Source of the DNA: Aureimonas pseudogalii
GTDB lineage: Bacteria > Pseudomonadota > Alphaproteobacteria > Rhizobiales > Rhizobiaceae
Length of the DNA: 64,000 nucleotides
Direction: 5' to 3'
Assembly (NCBI RefSeq): GCF_014196835.1
Contig: NZ_JACIEK010000005.1
Location: forward strand, 62,001 to 126,000
Shown here: positions 61,857-64,000 of the stretch, one piece after another
Layout: each line of letters opens with the position of its first letter
Numbering within the stretch: the stretch's first letter is position 1
The notes under the pieces: model-generated
The model's input: only the letters and a program-made list of their open reading frames with translations
What the model was told of the DNA's origin: nothing
Database searches by the model: none
Position numbers and translations under genes: made by a program

Positions 61857-62453
61857 ATGACCACGGATCTTCTTCTCGCGCTGTTCACCTTCGCCCTCGT
61901 CTCGTCGGTGACGCCCGGGCCCAACAACATCATGCTGATGACGTCGGGCGTGAATTTCGGCTTTCGCCGCACCATCCCGCATATGCTCGGCATCGAGTTC
62001 GGCTTCGGCATCCTGCTTCTGGCAGTGGGGGTGGGCCTCGGCGCGGTGATCCACGCGGTGCCCGGCCTGCAGCTCGTCATGAAGGTGGCGAGCGCGGCCT
62101 ATCTCCTGTGGCTGGCCTGGAAGATCGCCTTCTCCAAGGGCTCCAGCGAGGCCGATGCCGGCGTTTCGAAACCCATCACCTTCCTGCAGGCCGCGCTCTT
62201 CCAGTGGGTGAACCCGAAGGCGTGGGCGATGGCGCTGGTGGCCATGGGCGCCTATGTCAGCGGCGATTCGCCGTTACTGTCGGTCGCCGTCATCACCGCC
62301 GCGTTCCTCCTCGTCGGCATTCCCACCGCGTCGATCTGGACCGGCTTCGGCATCGGCCTTCGCCAGTTTCTGGCCGACCCACGCCGCCTTCGCATCTTCA
62401 ACGTCGCGATGGGCCTCGCGCTCGTCGCAACGCTGTGGCCCATGCTGCGCTGA
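61857..62453 (+). CDS. LysE family amino acid exporter
   Basis: A 198-residue inner-membrane exporter of the LysE/RhtB superfamily, with about six membrane segments. The family opening is clear: LLALFTFALVSSVTPGPNNI followed by MLMTSGVNFGFRRTIPHMLG. FLQAALFQWVNPKAWAMAL is also typical. The substrate (an amino acid or homoserine-type metabolite) is not predictable. It lies 98 bases after ilvN. Export of a branched-chain amino acid or intermediate is possible but only suggested by position. Confidence 0.92.
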   Translation: MTTDLLLALFTFALVSSVTPGPNNIMLMTSGVNFGFRRTIPHMLGIEFGFGILLLAVGVGLGAVIHAVPGLQLVMKVASAAYLLWLAWKIAFSKGSSEADAGVSKPITFLQAALFQWVNPKAWAMALVAMGAYVSGDSPLLSVAVITAAFLLVGIPTASIWTGFGIGLRQFLADPRRLRIFNVAMGLALVATLWPMLR

Positions 62454-62493
62454 CGGGCTTGCCGCCCGGGGCGATTTCTGCGACGCGAAGAGC

Positions 62494-63621
62494 ATGAAGT
62501 TCTCTCCCCAGCAGGACGAGGCGCTGGTGCGCGTTGCCGATTGGCTCGCACGCGGCGACCAGCCGATCTTCCGCCTGTTCGGCTATGCCGGCACCGGCAA
62601 GACGACGCTTGCGCGCCACTTCGCCGAAGGCGTGGAGGGCGGCGTGCAGTTCGCGGCCTTCACCGGCAAGGCCGCGCAGGTGCTGCGCTCGAAGGGTGCG
62701 AAGTCGGCCAAGACGCTGCATTCGCTGATCTACCGCCCGCGTGGCGAGGAGACCGCAGAGGACGAGGGCACCGGCACGGCCCGCGTTTCGCCGACCTTCT
62801 CGCTCAATCGGCAGAGCCCGGTGGCCAAGGCCAAGCTCATCGTCGTCGACGAGTGCTCGATGGTGGACGAGGCGCTCGGACGCGATCTTCTGTCCTTCGG
62901 CACGCCCATCCTCGTGCTCGGCGATCCCGGCCAGCTGCCGCCGATCTCGGGCGGCGGCTTCTTCACCGAGGCGGAACCCGACTTCCTGCTTACCGAGATC
63001 CACCGGCAGGCGCGCGACAACCCGATCCTCGCGCTGGCGCTCGATGCGCGCGAGGGGCGTGAGATCCGGCTGGGCGACCACGGCTCGGCCAAGGTGATCT
63101 CCAAGCGCGACGTCGATCGCGACGAGGTGCTGGCGGCCGATCAGGTGCTGGTCGGCACCAACCGCACGCGGCGCCTCTACAACAACCGGCTGCGCGAGCT
63201 GAAGGGCTTCACCGGCGCGCTGCCGCAGTCGGGCGACAAGCTCGTGTGCCTGCGCAACGACCCGGCCAAAGGGCTTCTCAACGGCTCGCTCTGGCAGGTG
63301 ATGACGGCTTCGCCCGAGACGGTGAAACCCGGCACCAACCTCATCGTGAAGCCCGACGACGACGACATCGACAAGGGTGCGGCGAAGATCAAGCTGCTGA
63401 AGGAAGCCTTCGAGAACCCCGCGGCCGAGATCGCCTGGGCGACGAAGAAGCGCTACGACGATTTCGACTACGGCTACGCGCTCACTGTCCATAAGGCGCA
63501 GGGGTCGCAGTGGAACCACGTCATGCTCTTCGACGAAAGCTGGGCGTTCAAGGACACGCGCGAGCGCTGGCTTTACACCGCCATCACCCGCGCGGCCGAG
63601 AAGCTCACCATCGTCAAATGA
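62494..63621 (+). CDS. RecD/Dda-like SF1B ATP-dependent DNA helicase
   Basis: A 375-residue AAA_30/UvrD_C_2-type helicase, shorter than RecD. Motifs: QQDEALVRVADWLARG, Walker A LFGYAGTGKTTLARHFAEG, FTGKAAQVLRSKGAKSAKTL (Ia), Walker B LIVVDECSMVDEALGRDLLS, LVLGDPGQLPPI (III), TEIHRQA (IV), and at the end YGYALTVHKAQGSQWNHVML with YTAITRAAEKLTIVK (V-VI). It resembles phage Dda and stand-alone RecD-like proteins common in alphaproteobacteria. Its cellular role is not established. The ribosome-binding site is weak. It is followed by the TetR gene. Confidence 0.92.
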   Translation: MKFSPQQDEALVRVADWLARGDQPIFRLFGYAGTGKTTLARHFAEGVEGGVQFAAFTGKAAQVLRSKGAKSAKTLHSLIYRPRGEETAEDEGTGTARVSPTFSLNRQSPVAKAKLIVVDECSMVDEALGRDLLSFGTPILVLGDPGQLPPISGGGFFTEAEPDFLLTEIHRQARDNPILALALDAREGREIRLGDHGSAKVISKRDVDRDEVLAADQVLVGTNRTRRLYNNRLRELKGFTGALPQSGDKLVCLRNDPAKGLLNGSLWQVMTASPETVKPGTNLIVKPDDDDIDKGAAKIKLLKEAFENPAAEIAWATKKRYDDFDYGYALTVHKAQGSQWNHVMLFDESWAFKDTRERWLYTAITRAAEKLTIVK

Positions 63622-63688
63622 GGTGAGATGTGGATCGCCGGGGTGATCCTGCTCCGCCTCTTGCCAATCGCCACCGGCACCGCTAGAC

Positions 63689-63713
63689 CGCGTACCGTAA
63701 CGTACGGTACGCG
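63689..63713. promoter_or_regulatory. Perfect palindromic operator upstream of the TetR gene
   Basis: Arms CGCGTACCGTA (63689-63699) and TACGGTACGCG (63703-63713) are exact inverted repeats of 11 bp around ACG. The site lies 18 bases before the TetR start and has the size and symmetry of TetR-family operators, so autoregulation is likely. Confidence 0.8.
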
Positions 63714-63731
63714 CAATGGGGGCGGAGAGCG

Positions 63732-64000
63732 GTGGAGGTGTCAGCGGAAATCGACGGCGCCAGACCGACGGATCGCCAGCGCGAGGTGCTGGACGCCGCG
63801 CTGTCGCTGCTGGTGGCGAGCGACGAGACGCTGACGATGACCGCCGTGGCGCGGCGCGCCAGCTGCTCGAAGGAAACGCTCTACAAGTGGTTCGGCGACC
63901 GCGACGGGCTTCTCACCGCGACGGTGCAGTGGCAGGCCGCGAAGGTGAGGGCGGTGCCCGTCGACGCCCACACGCTGGATCGCGACCGCCTCGTGCGGGC
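63732..64000 (+). CDS. TetR/AcrR family transcriptional regulator (cut by window end)
   Basis: The first 89 residues of a TetR-type repressor. The DNA-binding domain reads TDRQREVLDAALSLLVASDE, LTMTAVARRASCSKETLYKW, FGDRDGLLTATVQWQA, with the usual HTH (AVARRASCSKETLYKWFGDR). GTG 63732 is the likely start, with GGAG 5 bases upstream; GTG 63738 is also possible. The C-terminal ligand-binding domain lies beyond the window. The palindrome just upstream is its probable operator. Confidence 0.88.
   Translation, partial: MEVSAEIDGARPTDRQREVLDAALSLLVASDETLTMTAVARRASCSKETLYKWFGDRDGLLTATVQWQAAKVRAVPVDAHTLDRDRLVR

Overview
The window is GC-rich, densely coding alphaproteobacterial chromosome, most likely from the order Hyphomicrobiales (Rhizobiales). 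Four things point there: a circularly permuted, two-piece tmRNA gene whose tag reads ANDNYAEVRLAA; a class I lysyl-tRNA synthetase; two BA14K-family proteins; and the gene orders sspB-DUF4169-ribbon-helix-helix and thyA-(DHFR)-hflK-hflC-degP. The family level cannot be fixed from sequence alone. No rRNA, tRNA, CRISPR array, insertion sequence or prophage was seen.

Layout. 1-2.7 kb: end of a Tad/Cpa pilus operon (cpaF-tadB-tadC). 2.7-6.4 kb: VOC dioxygenase-like protein, ribB, queF and a TerC-type membrane protein with a structured leader. 6.5-13.5 kb: a LysR regulator and a complete NAD-linked molybdenum formate dehydrogenase operon (fdsG-B-A-fdhD-fdsD), with a perfect LysR-type dyad in front. 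13.5-15.1 kb: Nudix hydrolase and a loosely coding stretch. 15.1-18.7 kb: a 1181-residue RTX-like secreted protein. 18.9-25.4 kb: DUF2188, a membrane GT2 glycosyltransferase with an MshEN-like N-terminus, a solute-binding protein, lysK, an SNase-like protein and an S24 repressor. 25.7-33.2 kb: YihY/BrkB protein and a beta-oxidation set (FadJ-like, thiolase, acyl-CoA dehydrogenase) interrupted by an EAL phosphodiesterase. 33.4-42.3 kb: aminopeptidase P, two BA14K proteins, a crescentin-like coiled-coil operon of three genes, and UvrD/PcrA. 42.6-48.5 kb: AsmA-like protein, an RHH-VOC fusion, DUF4169, sspB and ssrA. 48.7-54.7 kb: thyA, an AT-rich DHFR, hflK-hflC and degP. 54.8-59.1 kb: a frameshifted acetyltransferase, serB, miaA, DUF1206 and a PheC-like periplasmic dehydratase. 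59.1-64 kb: an attenuator with leader peptide MYTAKLILVGRRTREAV, ilvB-ilvN, a LysE exporter, a RecD-like helicase, and a TetR gene (cut by the window end) behind a perfect 25-bp palindrome.

How the genes fit together. The fds genes oxidise formate to CO2 with NAD+. ssrA and sspB form a tagging-and-delivery pair for ClpXP. hflKC and degP act in envelope protein quality control. ilvBN is controlled by branched-chain amino acid supply through its leader. The Tad pilus, RTX protein, GT2 synthase and EAL protein all suggest a surface-attachment theme, but they are separate transcription units and the link is inference. The best candidates for less-described biology are the RTX protein with its long Leu/Asp-rich insert, the crescentin-like three-gene operon, and the AT-rich, C-terminally extended DHFR in the normal folA slot.
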